This document shows, piece by piece, positions 44,172 to 55,746 of a stretch of DNA of 64,000 bases. Each line of letters opens with the position of its first letter. Position 1 is the first letter of the stretch. The notes beneath the pieces were generated by a model that searched no databases, was not told the origin of the DNA, and was given only the letters and a program-made list of their open reading frames with translations. Source of the DNA: Isoetes taiwanensis (taxonomy: Eukaryota; Streptophyta; Lycopodiopsida; Isoetales; Isoetaceae); the NCBI GenBank assembly GCA_021234155.1, contig JAJEKV010000401.1, positions 172,180 to 236,179 of the forward strand, read 5' to 3'. The translations under genes were made by a program, and so were the position numbers.

Positions 44172-46914
44172 AGCCAAGGTGTCGCAGGCCAGGGTCAAAG
44201 CGGGTTTGACGTGGTTGAAGCAGTCTGACACTTGCTCTAAAGTCTTTTTTCGAGCAGCCCGCCAGAAGAAGTATGCAGCAGCCATGGCTGACATAGTTAC
44301 ACCCCAGGGAGTGTTGTTGCAGCAATCAGATGCTATCAAGGCCTTTGTAGCAGCGCACTATGAAAGATTTTTCAAGGAGAGCCCGCTTCCCTCACAGAGT
44401 GTTTTTCAGGAGCTGGTGCTGGCCAAGGTATCGCCAAGAATCTCAGCCCTTCAAAGACAGAGCTTAGAGGAGCCGTTGACAGGGCAGGAGTTGGAGGACG
44501 CATGCCGCCTGTTGGCTCGGAATAAGTGTCATGGGTTGGACGGAATACTAGTGGAGTTTTTTCAGCAGTACTGGGAGTGGGTGGGGAACTCAGTGGTGCA
44601 GGTGTATGTGGATCTTTTGGGGAATAACTCCATGCATCCTCTACTGAATACAGGTTGTATTTCACTTATACCCAAATGTAAGCATCCTAAAACCATCAAT
44701 GACTGGAGGCCTATTACTCTGTTGTCTGTAGTGTATAAAATCATTGCTAAGGCTTCGGCGGAGAGGCTTAAGCCAGTACTAGTTCACGCCATTAGCGCAG
44801 AGCAGTCTGGTTTTCTCACTCAGCGGAATATTCTTCATAATGTGGCTGCTGCTTTTGAGGGAGTGCATTGGGCTCGTAGGATGAGGCAGCCCCTTGTTTT
44901 TCTTAAGCTGGACTTTGCCAAGGCTTATGACAGTGTCAGCTGGCAGTTCTTGGTAGATATGATGCATGCCTTTGGGTGTTTACCTAGTTTCAGGGAAACG
45001 GTTATGAAGCTGCACGTGTCTACTAGGGCGACAGTGTGGTGTCAGGGTGAGACCTCTTCAATCTTCTCTGTGGGCCGAGGCATTAGACAGGGATGTCCGT
45101 TGGCCCCCTTTCTATTCACTATAGTGGTAGAAGCTCTCTCGCAGCTTTTTCAGATGGCAGTTGCTGACAATGTGGTGCAAGGTCTCCGCATGGATGATGG
45201 GTCGCAACATGTTTGCAGTCCAATCTCCAGGCAGCCAAGGATATTTTGGATGCCTTTTCTTTAGCTTTGGGGTGCTTTGCTTAACCGGGTCAAGTGCGTT
45301 TCCGCCATGTGGGTACTGGAGGAACCTCCTCTGCGTGGTTGAGTCGGGTTCCTCGGGCTCTTACACCGCCATTACAACCGCCAAACTGTTAGGCATACCA
45401 TTTGGCTTGGACATTAATGCTAGGGCAATTTGGGCGGAGACATTATAGAATCTTAAGCAAAGATCCGAATCGGGTGGAGGGAAGTAAACTCACCATGGCT
45501 GGTAGGATTCGGTAGCCAAGTCAAGGCTCAGGTAGCACTCATGTTTACGCACCTCCCCGCATACTTGCCGCGTAAAGTGTGGCTAAGGAGTTGGATGACA
45601 CCATTCGCAATTTTGTTTGGGGAGGAAATGAGGAGGGGCTATGATTGAAAGTCGCGATGGTGGAAGCGCAGCGCCCCGTAAAGGTAGGGGGCTTGGGCAT
45701 GCTTGATGTGTCGCTGTAATCACGGTTGTCTCCGTGTCGAATTCATCCGGCAGTTGTTGCGTGAGCAACAATCCCCGTGTTTGCTCTGTTGGCGGGGCCG
45801 CCGGGCCACTCTATTGTGTTTAGGAAGCCAGCAATTCCGGCACAGTTGCCGTGGGCTCTGTTTGAGGATTTGCGACCATTCCCTCATGCTTCACCTATTC
45901 TTAAGGGTCTTCTGAAGGCCTGGAAGGTGGTCAAGGTTCTCTTTTCCTTGGACCCTAGCAAGTGTATGGTAGCCTCATCGCCCTTTCTCTGGGTACCCTT
46001 GGATTCTGCATCTCCCTTGGCCTCTTTCCTACACCCAGGTACTCACCGCCGATGGATAACTGCAGGGGTAACATCCATCCGTGACTGGTATTGGGAGGGT
46101 CATCTAGCGCCGTGGGAGTTTTTTAGGGAACGATTTGGCCTTCGGTGGTGGGACATACGAACTTGGGCCAGAATTGCTAATGCTATTCCATTGCAATTGT
46201 CTTCTCAAATCAATTGTGTTTGGAAGTCGCATAGTGGACTTGATGCATCTCAGTTTGTAGCATCGGCTTATGGGCTTCTAGCGCCGGGACACGCTGCCGC
46301 CGGGATAAGTGGTCGCTAAGCTTCCGTGGAGTGGGCGTGGAATACATTGCCTCCTCCTAAAATCCGCACTTTTTGTGGCGAGATCTTGCAACAGTAGCCT
46401 CGTGGTGAATGTCCAAGTCCACAGATTCAAGCCCGAGGTAGTGGAAACATGCCCTTTATGTGGGAGGCGCCGAGACCATTGAGCACCGCTTTGTCCTATG
46501 CACAGAGGTAGGGGCAGCTTGGTCCTGGGTGAGAGTCGTCTTTGGGTCTTCACCGCGGCAAATGTAAGATTCTCTTGGGAGTCTTTCCTAGCAGTTGGCC
46601 AATGGCCAAGCGGCAGGCGTTTCATTTATGCAGAGCTTGGCTTCTGTGGCTGATTTGGAAAAGACGGAGAGCTTAAGGTCTTTCGAATGCAATGCTTAGC
46701 CCTTTTCGTTGGTTCGATCTTGAGGCATAAGTTGTGGTAGGCTTACCAAGTCTCAAGCTTGTCTGGCACAGTTAAGCGGGAAATTTGGTCGACATTCCTA
46801 CAGATTGTGAATCATGATGGGCACTTCATTTCTTAGCACCACACTTATCATTGTACTTGATCGCATTCTAATGGGTTAATATATTCCTATATTCTTAAAA
46901 AAAAAAAAAAAAAA
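44172..46914 (+). mobile_element. 5'-truncated LINE with reverse transcriptase and poly(A)
   Basis: A 361-residue open stretch (44179-45264) matches the RT of plant L1-type LINEs: an N-terminal finger region, 'INDWRPITLLSVVYKIIAK', 'LKLDFAKAYDSVSW' and 'RGIRQGCPLAPFLF'. The frame is lost before the YADD box. Further 3' the zf-RVT-like region is readable in pieces (46345-46490, 'TLPPPKI' and Cys-Pro-Leu-Cys-Gly). An 18-nt A run ends the element (46897-46914). Endonuclease and ORF1 are absent, so it is 5'-truncated and dead. The copy at 16799-17696 is a shorter relative. Confidence 0.93.
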
Positions 46915-48129
46915 CAACCTTTTAACCGAAAATAGAAGTGAATTATCTAAAATAATGGAGATACTCGCGAAAAGCGAATTCGAGTAGTAGAACGCATTTT
47001 TTATCCTGAATTACACTTTCTACTCCATACTAGCGAAATGAAACAAAAAACAATGATTAGTCGAGTGCTTTGATCCAAAAATCCAAAAAAATCCAATTTT
47101 CCATGTGTCTTGTAAAAAAAAGGATATTGTATTCGAACAAGTAAAACATTTTTTGTATTCTGGAATACAGTTGCTATTCCGTAATAGCAAAACGGAAAAA
47201 AATATCAACCCCCGATTTGTATTTTGAAATAACTCCTATTCTGGAATAGCGGAAGGAAAAAATAAAACAACATAAACTACATTTTTCAGCCCTTAGGGTT
47301 GTTTTCAGCTTTCAATGACTTGCGATGTTTTTTGTTTGTTTTGTAGAGATACTAGATGACTTTGAAAAAGAGGGATACTAAATCATGGTAAAAAAAAAGG
47401 AGGGTTGTATTCTTGAATACATTTTGTTGAAACAGATTTTTTTTTTCAAAAAACAGGGATACCGGATCACGGTAAAAAAAATGGAAAATGTATTCCGGAA
47501 TACACTTTGTATTGCAGAATAGGTTTTTTTCTTTCCATAAGGACAGAGACGTGTTTGTTTTGCAAATTTTGCTCCGACGATCTTTCTGTGGAGACCTCAT
47601 GCTCCCATTTCAGTGTGGCCATGGCTTTGGCATGGATTTTAGCTAAATAGTAACCTATGGCGCTGGCTACAAAAAGACACATATATTTTTACATCATGGA
47701 TTCTGCTTACCATGTCGCCAGGAGTTATCACGACGGATTTTTCAGCATATCACCCAGGAGTTACTCCCTTAGATATAGCTCCAATCCTGGCGACACCTCT
47801 CTGGCGGTTTCAGACTCTGCACTTCTCTGGCGGTTTCACAAATAGTTAGCACTTTATCGTTTGATCTTTGTCGTTGGATCATCAATCACAAATAGGTAGC
47901 CTTTGTTTGATCTACGTAATAAGACTCTAGAGTTACGGTACATTTAACTCCAGGATAGTAGCACTTTGTCATGATCTTTGTCGTTTGATTGCACTTTCAC
48001 AAATAGGTAGCACTGATCAAATGATTATCTAAGATGCCATGGCCTGATCAAAGGATTATCTAAGATGCCATGGCTTTTTTTGCCTAATGAAAGAAATATC
48101 TAAGATGCCATGTGTTTTTTTACAAGATG
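46915..48129. repeat. Region of dispersed GTATTC/GAATAC palindromes
   Basis: Scattered short palindromes of the type TGTATTCCGGAATACA (for example 47156-47171, 47408-47421 and 47489-47508) resemble those at 12526 and 50645 but are less regular. Other short repeats: 'tatctaagatgccatg' three times near 48027-48111. No gene. Confidence 0.6.
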
Positions 48130-48334
48130 GGCAAGAAGATCATTTGATTCGTAGAGGGCAAGAAGTTCATTTTCTTCAAGGTGATCTTCAAGGTTTGCAA
48201 GCAGAATTGCTTAAATGGGGGGGGTCCGCTATTGCTTCCAATCATCACTACTCTTTTAAATCAAGCTTTGCAAGAAGGCTTGCCAGAAACTTGGGCTGTG
48301 AGTAAGGTCGTACCAATTTACAAAGCGGAGGTGT
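48130..48334 (+). pseudogene. Fragment of a second, different reverse transcriptase
   Basis: Reading 'LNQALQEGLPETWAVSKVV' followed by 'PIYKAE', a motif found at the palm entry of non-LTR reverse transcriptases. The preceding ~40 codons fit the same region with one frame change. It ends abruptly at a 'gtccagaatacacttt' palindrome. It is unlike the LINE at 44172. Confidence 0.6.
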
Positions 48335-48657
48335 AGTCCAGAATACACTTTGTCCAGTCTAACACACGCTTTAAAAAACGTAAAGATGCAAAATAAACAC
48401 ACAATGACGAACTTACTTGTGCAACTTTTTAGACATCTCCTCTAATGTGAACTCCTTGTCCACCACCTTTTGGAGAAGCCTTTCTAGTAGGTTGAAGTCC
48501 GTAAATCCTGTAGCTCTCTCCAGACAGTAATTGTCATTTCTTTTTAAGGACGTCCAAGCATTTCTTTTTCTCTCAAACTTTTCCCTTGCTCTTCAGTCCC
48601 CCCCGCTCAAACATGGTAAAAATTTGATTTTGAAGCTCCCATATCTGCAAATGACCT
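48335..48657. other. 3' part or flank of the unrecognised gene
   Basis: Possibly another exon of the minus-strand gene to the right (an open piece at about 48560-48650). Otherwise nothing recognised. Confidence 0.3.
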
Positions 48658-50400
48658 TCAATTAGTTTGTAACACGTATTCGCGAATACAAAACGTAGGA
48701 ATCAGTGGACGTACCCGGCCCTCTCTGAATGCCAACTGAAACCAATTGTCGTGGCTAATAAGTGAGGTTCTTTTCTTGGCTTCGTCGTACTTAAGGCAAC
48801 ACTCTAGAGCGCATGCTTCTTTAAGCTCTAACGAGTTTATAGGCTTCTTCAGGTCATCACCGTACTTTTTCTTGAAGATGACGAACTCACTGTGCATGAA
48901 CCTGATCTTGTCTACAAAACTCATATTGCGCTTGTACTCGTTATCCTTTGTGTGTTGGCCACTATTTTAGCTTCTTCATCAATAAGTCCACAATAAACTG
49001 CGCAGAGAACAGAAAGGTATCTGGAATTGTATTTCTCTTTGTACAATTGTCTTCTTGCCTTGAAGTTATAGTTTCCTCCCAAAATATAATGCGTATACGT
49101 GTGGGCATTTTCTCTATCGTACCCTTGTGGGTTTGTGTAGTGCGTTCTATTCACAAGCACTACAATGGGGGCCATGTGAGCGTTAGGAGTGGCATTTCTC
49201 TTGCTTCATTCTTTGGGGGCAGCTTCATATAAGTCACCGGCAGATAAGTAACTCCTTGCATAAACATCAGCCGATTTATCTCTTCCATTCTTTCCCCCAT
49301 TTTGTCCACCTTTTTTTATTGCCACACCTGGTGCTTTGCTCTAATTGCCTTTTTGGTGTTTTTTATAGCTTTTTGAATTTCTGCCACAACCAATTCCATT
49401 GTCTTCTTCTTCTTCGGTTCCTTAGCCGCGACAGTACCTCTTGGCTTCTTCCGTTTTACAACTTGTTCTTCGACGAACTCTTCAGAACTTTTTACATCCT
49501 CATCTTCAGAAGAACTACCTTCCTCTGATCCAACATCACCCTCCTGCTCCTGCTCTAATTCACTGTAGGCAAAGTCTTCACTTTGACTCTTTCAACTCGT
49601 CAATTAGACGCGAAAGCTTTTCCTTGTGTGAGTAGTGAGCCATGTACTTGTGCAAAGGGTCAGCTGCACCCTAGACAGTTTGAAATAGGCTTCTTCACGA
49701 ACAATGAAACCTTGTGACATTTTAAAGGAGATCCTTCCACCTTGTTCGGACTCGTCGGCCAGTCTTGAAACGCCCCTTATCTACCCCATGCAATCAAACT
49801 CGCGCAGGCAAGAACCTTATGGTGTTGTACTTTTCTTTGCCCCTTGTCACTTAACCAATCGAAGTTTGTGTGCAATCATAAATAACCCGGCTCCATGGCG
49901 GTGTCAATGTCGTTTCCGTGGGTGTGGCTTTTTGTAATCTTGATGGTGCCCCTCGTAGATTTCGGCTTCCACCTTGCCTCACTGAAGAAACTTGTTATCG
50001 ATGCACCAAAAAGGAGGACAAATTGTACCATAAAACATATTCCGAATACAAATCACAAAAATGAGATCCTAAACACGACACAAAAGGCTTTGGTACTACA
50101 AAATTTAAAAACTTAACGAAGAAATATACGGCTATTTACGTCAAGGTAAGTTGGTGTGGATTCTTGTTTTTCAGCCAATAATAGCTTGCCACACAGCAAC
50201 CATTCTAATCAAGAATGGAAAATTGATGTAGCATTCTTGCTTGACCTGTTACAACCATTACTCTGTTTCGTTTACCTGTGTGCAGTCGAGGAAGGGGAAA
50301 CGACGGAATTCCAAGCCACAGCCATAGCTAAAACTCCGGCAGCCATAGCCATAGCCACAGCCGTCGCCATAGCGGTAGAACTCCAAGCCTGACCACCAAG
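48658..50400 (-). pseudogene. Unrecognised multi-exon gene, copy 2
   Basis: Conserved with 10378-12080 and not interrupted by the Helitron. Minus-strand pieces in order: Gly/Tyr/Cys-repeat region (~50200-50400), a piece around 49560-49740, an acidic 'SEEGSSSEDEDV' and Lys-rich 'AKEPKKKKTMELV' linker (49340-49540), 'RMEEINRLMFMQGVTYLPV' (49210-49310), 'NRTHYTNPQGYDRENAH' (48930-49175) and 'HDNWFQLAFREGRVRPLI' (48658-48924). Both copies share a stop between linker and coiled-coil-like piece. The charged linker suggests a nuclear or nucleic-acid-associated protein; this is a guess. No family recognised. It may be a transposon-borne gene. Confidence 0.5.
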
Positions 50401-50644
50401 CCATAGCCGAGCTTACCTGAACTCTATTCAAACTTGAAATCCGTAGAACCGCCGAGCTTACCTGAACCTAAACTCCAAGCCATAGCCTACCTGAATTACC
50501 ACTGTAGCATAGCCATATGCGAAAAACTGAAGAATCAAAGATTTCTCCTTACCTTGACACTGTGAAATGGTCGAGGTCGTCGATTCCGGCTGTGAAACAC
50601 CTAAAGAACCCGAGAAAAGACAAACAACATTCCACATAAAGCCA

Positions 50645-50815
50645 AGTTGTATTCTAGAATACACTTTGTCTTTCTTTGTTGGACTAAAATGTATACCGGA
50701 ATACACATCTGCAGAACAAGGAAAGCCAAAGTATATTTTGGAATACACTTTGGTTTTACTTGTTAACCGTAAGTGTATTCTGGAATACACGCAAATCCCA
50801 AGTGTATTAGGGAAT
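50645..50815. repeat. Palindromic 42-bp array, copy 2
   Basis: Same organisation as 12526-12700: four GTRTATTCYRGAATACAC-type palindromes plus a partial one at ~42-bp spacing. Individual bases differ between copies, yet the palindromes and the 14-codon period are kept. Confidence 0.85.
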
Positions 50816-50849
50816 TGCCCCACTAGGCATGTGCAGATAGCTGAGTGAA

Positions 50850-52610
50850 AAACGTGACATTAACACACAAGATTAAATTTCTCGCATGGGTGATGCAAGA
50901 ACTCATAGCTTTGTTTGTGGAGTGGAAAGCCTATAACCGGCTAGTGTTTTTGAAGAACTACACCGATAAGAACCTATTTATTATTTGATGTCAATTGATT
51001 TTGAAAGAAGAAAGTAGTTTCTTGTGACACATCATACACATATCATCATGCATACAACCATATACACGGGAGGCTAACTATTATGCTTAGATGTAGACAA
51101 TTGGAATTTTAGCTTTGGATTTCGACTTTTTGGCATGTTTAGAGGTAGTTGTCTAAAATTTTCATTACAATGCCAAACATGCCATTGATGATGCTTCTAT
51201 CCCCATTGAGATTTCAAAGCTTTGCTGTACTCCCACACTCCCTACTCCCTCCCAACTTTGGTTCATTATGATAATGACATAAAGATTTGTTGGGTATAAG
51301 TTAGACACTTATTAAGTTTGATTTTTGTGAATATATATTTTGTGTTAAGTGGATCTTATACGATAATGACATAAAGATTTGTTGGATATAAGTTAGACAC
51401 TTATTAAGTTTGATTTTTGTGAATATATATATTTCGTGTTAACGGGATCTTATATTAATGGCTCCAAAATGTGAACTTATATTGTTTGACATGTTGGTTC
51501 TATCTACATTGTTGGTTGACCTATTGATAACATGATTCTATATTGGCATTTTAATGCACAATGTCTATACCCACAATATAAGCTCCTTCTATGAATTATG
51601 ATAGACTAACTTGTTTTATTGGCAATGTGCATTCCAATATTTGAAATGGCTTTTCCAATGTATATAAATATTTAGCATTCATGTAATGTATTAACATCTC
51701 TAAATATAATTACCACACTTACGCTTGTAAGTTATTGTTCATATTCCCCGTTACCTCCCGAATAGTTGCAATCTTTATTTATACAAAGCAATTCTGTATA
51801 TGCTAGCTCCAAGTGCATAAAATTGAAGAGTATATGTGTTAAACATTTGAAAGTTCTCTTGTATAGGTGGACTACACCTATTACTCTTGGTGGTACAAAG
51901 TTGCCCCCTTTAACAATATAGGGACGCCTCTTTTAGTATAGAAAAAGAGATGAGAACCCCTTTGCCATAGTCGCATGAAATGATAAACCCCTTTTATCAT
52001 ATCAGTATCTGTTTGAATAATATATAAGCTAATACAAGCTCTTCACGTTTACATAATTTGCAAACTAAAACATAACACAACAATTGAGGATCATTTATCC
52101 TTGATTTTCTAAGTAGATCTTCAAAAAGTCTTAGGGGAGTTGAGATCAATTACCTAGCTCTCTAGCAATGTATACAATGAAGATAAAATGAAAAGAGATG
52201 TTTGCACTATGAAAAAAGCACATTATATAGTGCAGGTAGGCACAAAGTATATTTACACGAAAATGCAGAAGCGTCCAATTAAAATATACTCATTCTATCA
52301 TTCTATTGAGATAGACAAATCAGTCTTGGGCCATTAGATCAGACACATACAATAATTTTATAAGATAAGATTAAGTTGTTTTGGTTCGGGACATGTTATA
52401 AGATAAGATATTTTGAAAAAAACATTAATCTTAAAATGAATATGACAAGCTTCATAGCAATAATAATAATTGAATCAACAATTGGCCAAGCTTTAGGATT
52501 GCAACAATTGGCTTTTCCTTCCAAACAATTAATCAACCGGAAAGAAATGAGGATCTTATTCTCAATTTCGACAGAGTCCTTTTAAAATCTTTCGACTAGG
52601 GCACTCACTT
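50850..52610. other. 3' flank of 2OGD unit 5, uninterrupted
   Basis: Lacks the 1.14-kb insertion of units 1-2 and the LINE and 1.14-kb insert of unit 2, so it serves as the empty-site reference. No gene seen. Confidence 0.6.
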
Positions 52611-53913
52611 TTAATACACATTCTTTCCTGCAAAGTGTTGGGTATACACTTCATTAATGTAATCCTTGTACGGCATTCGGGTATACTTTGACGGGTTCTT
52701 TTCATGGATAAGCTCCGGAATGGGAGCAATGTCGATGGTAGGATCAGGAAATGGGCTGACGAAGGAGGCAATAGATACGCGATATTTGCTAGGATGCACC
52801 ATCACGCGGTGAAGAATACTCTTATATTGTCCATTTGTTAGCTTCTGCACGGTCAAATTGACATTAATTAAAACTCAAGTAAGATTAGAGTTTGTTATAT
52901 GAAAACTTACTTCAATTTGGTCACCCATGTTCACCACAAATGTACCCTTCTTGGGTAGAATCTCATGCCATTGACCGTCTTGCTTTACTTGCAAGCCTCC
53001 TACATCATCTTGGGCGAGGAGAGTGACACCGCCACTATCGGTGTGACCATCCATCCCGAGTGCCATGTTTGGATTAGGGCATGGTGGGTAGTAGTTGGCC
53101 CGCATGAGCAAGCATGTTCTTCCGTAAGCATTCTTCATCGCCTGTTCATCCAATCCAAGTCCTTTGGACATGAGCTTGAGGAGTTCATTTCCCAAGGATA
53201 GCAATCCCTTCACGTAATTGGAACTATGTTCCCTGTAGAAAGATGGTGAGCCCAAGATCTTTCCTTGTGCCAAATCAAACTTGATTGCTTACCGCAATTG
53301 TTGGGGTTTGTCGGGCCACTTGAATGAGTCAACTTCGTTCTCCCCAACCCACATTTGTAGATGGTCGTGCCACTCTAGTCGCTTCTCCAAAGATGGTGTC
53401 ATGCTGGTGCAATAGCGGACAGGGTCAAACAATTGCTTTGTCCACAACTTCATCTTCATCTCATCTGGCAACTTAAAGAATTCCAATACACTTTTCATGA
53501 CATTCTCTATCTCCACCCCATGATTAGCCAACTGAATGATCAAAGCATATATGAGTAATCAATATTAGAAAAATATATATGTAAAAGCATCCAAAACATA
53601 CATAGAACATCCCTGAGGTTGAGCAAGCATGGTGGAGGTCATCCATAATAGTGGGACTACTCATATCGACAATGGGAATCTCTGCAATCCCAATGGCATC
53701 CTCGTGAGGCATTAAGTACTTTGTTGGAACTATATTCATGCCACGCTCTACTAATGCTTTGATCCCTTTAAACTCTGAGGCCAAAGGATCATAAGCCTCA
53801 TCCTCATATTGATCAACATTCATGCCACAATCTACTAATGCTTTGATCCCCTTCAATTCTGAAGCCAACGGAGACTCAATCTCATATTGATCAACATTGT
53901 GCAGACTAGGCAT
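52611..53913 (-). CDS. 2-oxoglutarate/Fe(II)-dependent dioxygenase, intact four-exon gene
   Basis: Model: exon 1 53602-53913, exon 2 53293-53531, exon 3 52911-53232, exon 4 52611-52844; all introns GT-AG and very short (70, 60 and 66 nt); 368 residues, the usual size for plant DOXC-class enzymes. Iron ligands His247, Asp249 (in DGHTDSGG) and His303; 2-oxoglutarate-binding Arg313 and Ser315 (R-V-S); NYYPPCP at 230-236. The N-terminus carries a tandem duplication: 'PLASELKGIKALVDCGMN' (15-32) and 'PLASEFKGIKALVERGMN' (43-60). Soluble cytosolic oxidation of a small molecule (hydroxylation, desaturation or demethylation) is expected; the substrate cannot be read from sequence. It is the only unbroken copy of six. 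A TATA-like TATTAAAT lies ~85 nt upstream (about 53995-54003). Confidence 0.93.
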
Positions 53914-54529
53914 TGTGGCTAGCTAAGTTAGATAGAAGAGGAGTTGGTGAAGGCGATGTAGAGAAAGATGGGTTGCAAACTAAAGTTCGATTTGATTTAA
54001 TAGCTCCAAGATATCTTATCCCATACGTGAAAAATAGTTCATGGTTTTAAAAAATGTGGACGATCCGCGTTAGGTAAGACAACAAGGTTTGACATGGACA
54101 CCTTTATCAAAACGCGACAAAACGTGGGAAAAATGATGATGCCAAAAATGCCAGCAACCAAGCCTTAAATTTACATGTGCGCCATTAAACTGAATATTAA
54201 ATAAAAAGGGAAGTGCCAATGAACGACCCGAAATTGAAACACTAATAATGATGATGTGTTCGTTCTAAGGCCAGAGATTCTTTTTTTGTGGGGCGGGGGG
54301 AGGGGGCGAGGGTTCCATTAGAGTTCTGCAATTATTTTCGCATGTGTGGTTTAATTTAGGAATTCCAAAAAGGGCATGGCCGCAATAACGACCAAATTGC
54401 CTAAATCACCTACATCGGTCCCACATCAGCAATGCGCCTTTGCCGTCGACAGAATAGTAACAATGACGAGGTGTTCATACTATGCCCTCTATATTCTAAT
54501 ATTAAGGCCAGATTCATTGTAATAAGGAC
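53914..54529. promoter_or_regulatory. Intergenic region upstream of the intact 2OGD
   Basis: Conserved with 19003-19560. TATA-like box near 53995-54003 for the leftward gene. Carries the conserved 'gttaggtaagacaacaaggt' and 'accaagccttaaattta' blocks and the first of the 61-62-bp repeats. Confidence 0.5.
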
Positions 54530-54839
54530 CACTGATGACTTTATCATTCTCTAGCTGCTTCTAAACTATAGAAATAGTGGCGATTGTTTCCTATTTTTCA
54601 AATATTTTTATAGAAACGAATTTAGTAGAATTGGATGTTTTACCATAAAATTGAGGTTTTTACTGTAAAATGTCCATTAAGTTGGCGAATTTACTATAAT
54701 TGGGATGCAATATTATCAAATTTTGGCGATTTTATGAAGCTCTTTAGTGTACGCATCCTAGTAAATCATCGAATCCAGATTTTAAAAAATGGTAAAATAT
54801 AGCAACTTTACGAAGTTTCACACCTTAAAGTCATCACTG
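54530..54839. mobile_element. 310-bp hAT-type MITE
   Basis: Perfect 8-bp target duplication ATAAGGAC (54522-54529 and 54840-54847). Inverted ends CACTGATGACTTTA / CAGTGATGACTTTA. The duplicate at 19600-19620 is the empty site. No coding. It lies inside the putative bidirectional promoter, within the 62-bp repeat array. Confidence 0.92.
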
Positions 54840-54847
54840 ATAAGGAC

Positions 54848-55718
54848 GAGTGTTCACGATAATGCCCTTATATTCTAATATTAAGGCCAGATTCATTGTA
54901 ACAATGACGACATGTGCATAGTGAGCCGTCATATTCTAATATTAAGGCGAGATTGATTGTGAAGCGGAAGATCGTCTTCGCGGCCAAGTGGAATTGCCAT
55001 GTTGAATTTTCATGTAAAGCGGAAGATTGTCATGTGTCGGCGTCGGCTGTTAAGGTTTTGTCAAGCGTCGGCTGTTAAAGGTTTTTGTTAAATCGTCGGC
55101 AGCACAATTACTGCGTCGGCGTTCACAATTACTGCGTTCACAATTACTGGGCAGTTAGCCCAGTTGGCACGGCTGGCTGGCAGCTCCTTCGATTCGGCCT
55201 TCGGAGAAAAAGAGCCTCTAATCAGCTGTGAAGAAAAAACCCAGAAAAAATCGGCCAAATTTATAATAAGAATTGGTCAGATGCTCGTATGATTAATTTT
55301 TTTCCCTTTCTCGACATCATTGGTGGATCTAAGAGCAAAATCCTGCAGCTTTGGGCCAGATTCAAGCAGGGCCAAATTCAACCTTTTTCTCTATGTTCCA
55401 ACCACATTGTGATTTTGGTTTCCAAATGTCAAATAGCCTAGTGAAGTTGTTGCCTTGAGTTTTGAGGCCATACTTATGCATCTCATGATCTCTAATTTTC
55501 TTGGATGCATGTGGCTGATGATGCATCTGAGATCCCTCTCTAATATTTTTTTCTTGCTTTGTTATCTAACATTTTGATCGGCGTCTACCGACTCTGAAAT
55601 TTGTTAACTATTATGTTGATCCTCCATTGGAGTCCTTAACACACTCGTTGTTTACGGATCAGAAAAATCATAGCAGAAAAATCATAGCCTCTGGCAGACT
55701 TAATAAACAGTTATATAA
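54848..55718 (+). pseudogene. Rest of intergenic repeats and MFS remnant 4a
   Basis: Repeats to about 54957, then scattered MFS matches (a duplicated 'ttcacaattactgcg', 'ggcagctccttcg', 'aatcagctgtgaagaaaa') and the MFS 3' flank. More deleted than remnant 1a. It ends at the Helitron terminus. Confidence 0.75.
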
Positions 55719-55746
55719 CTAGTAACGATGCCCAGCGTTGCTGGGC
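55719..55746 (-). mobile_element. Helitron 3' terminus, second duplicate
   Basis: CTAG 55719-55722 and hairpin 55730-55746, identical in layout to 20743-20770; the insertion therefore predates the large duplication. Confidence 0.75.
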
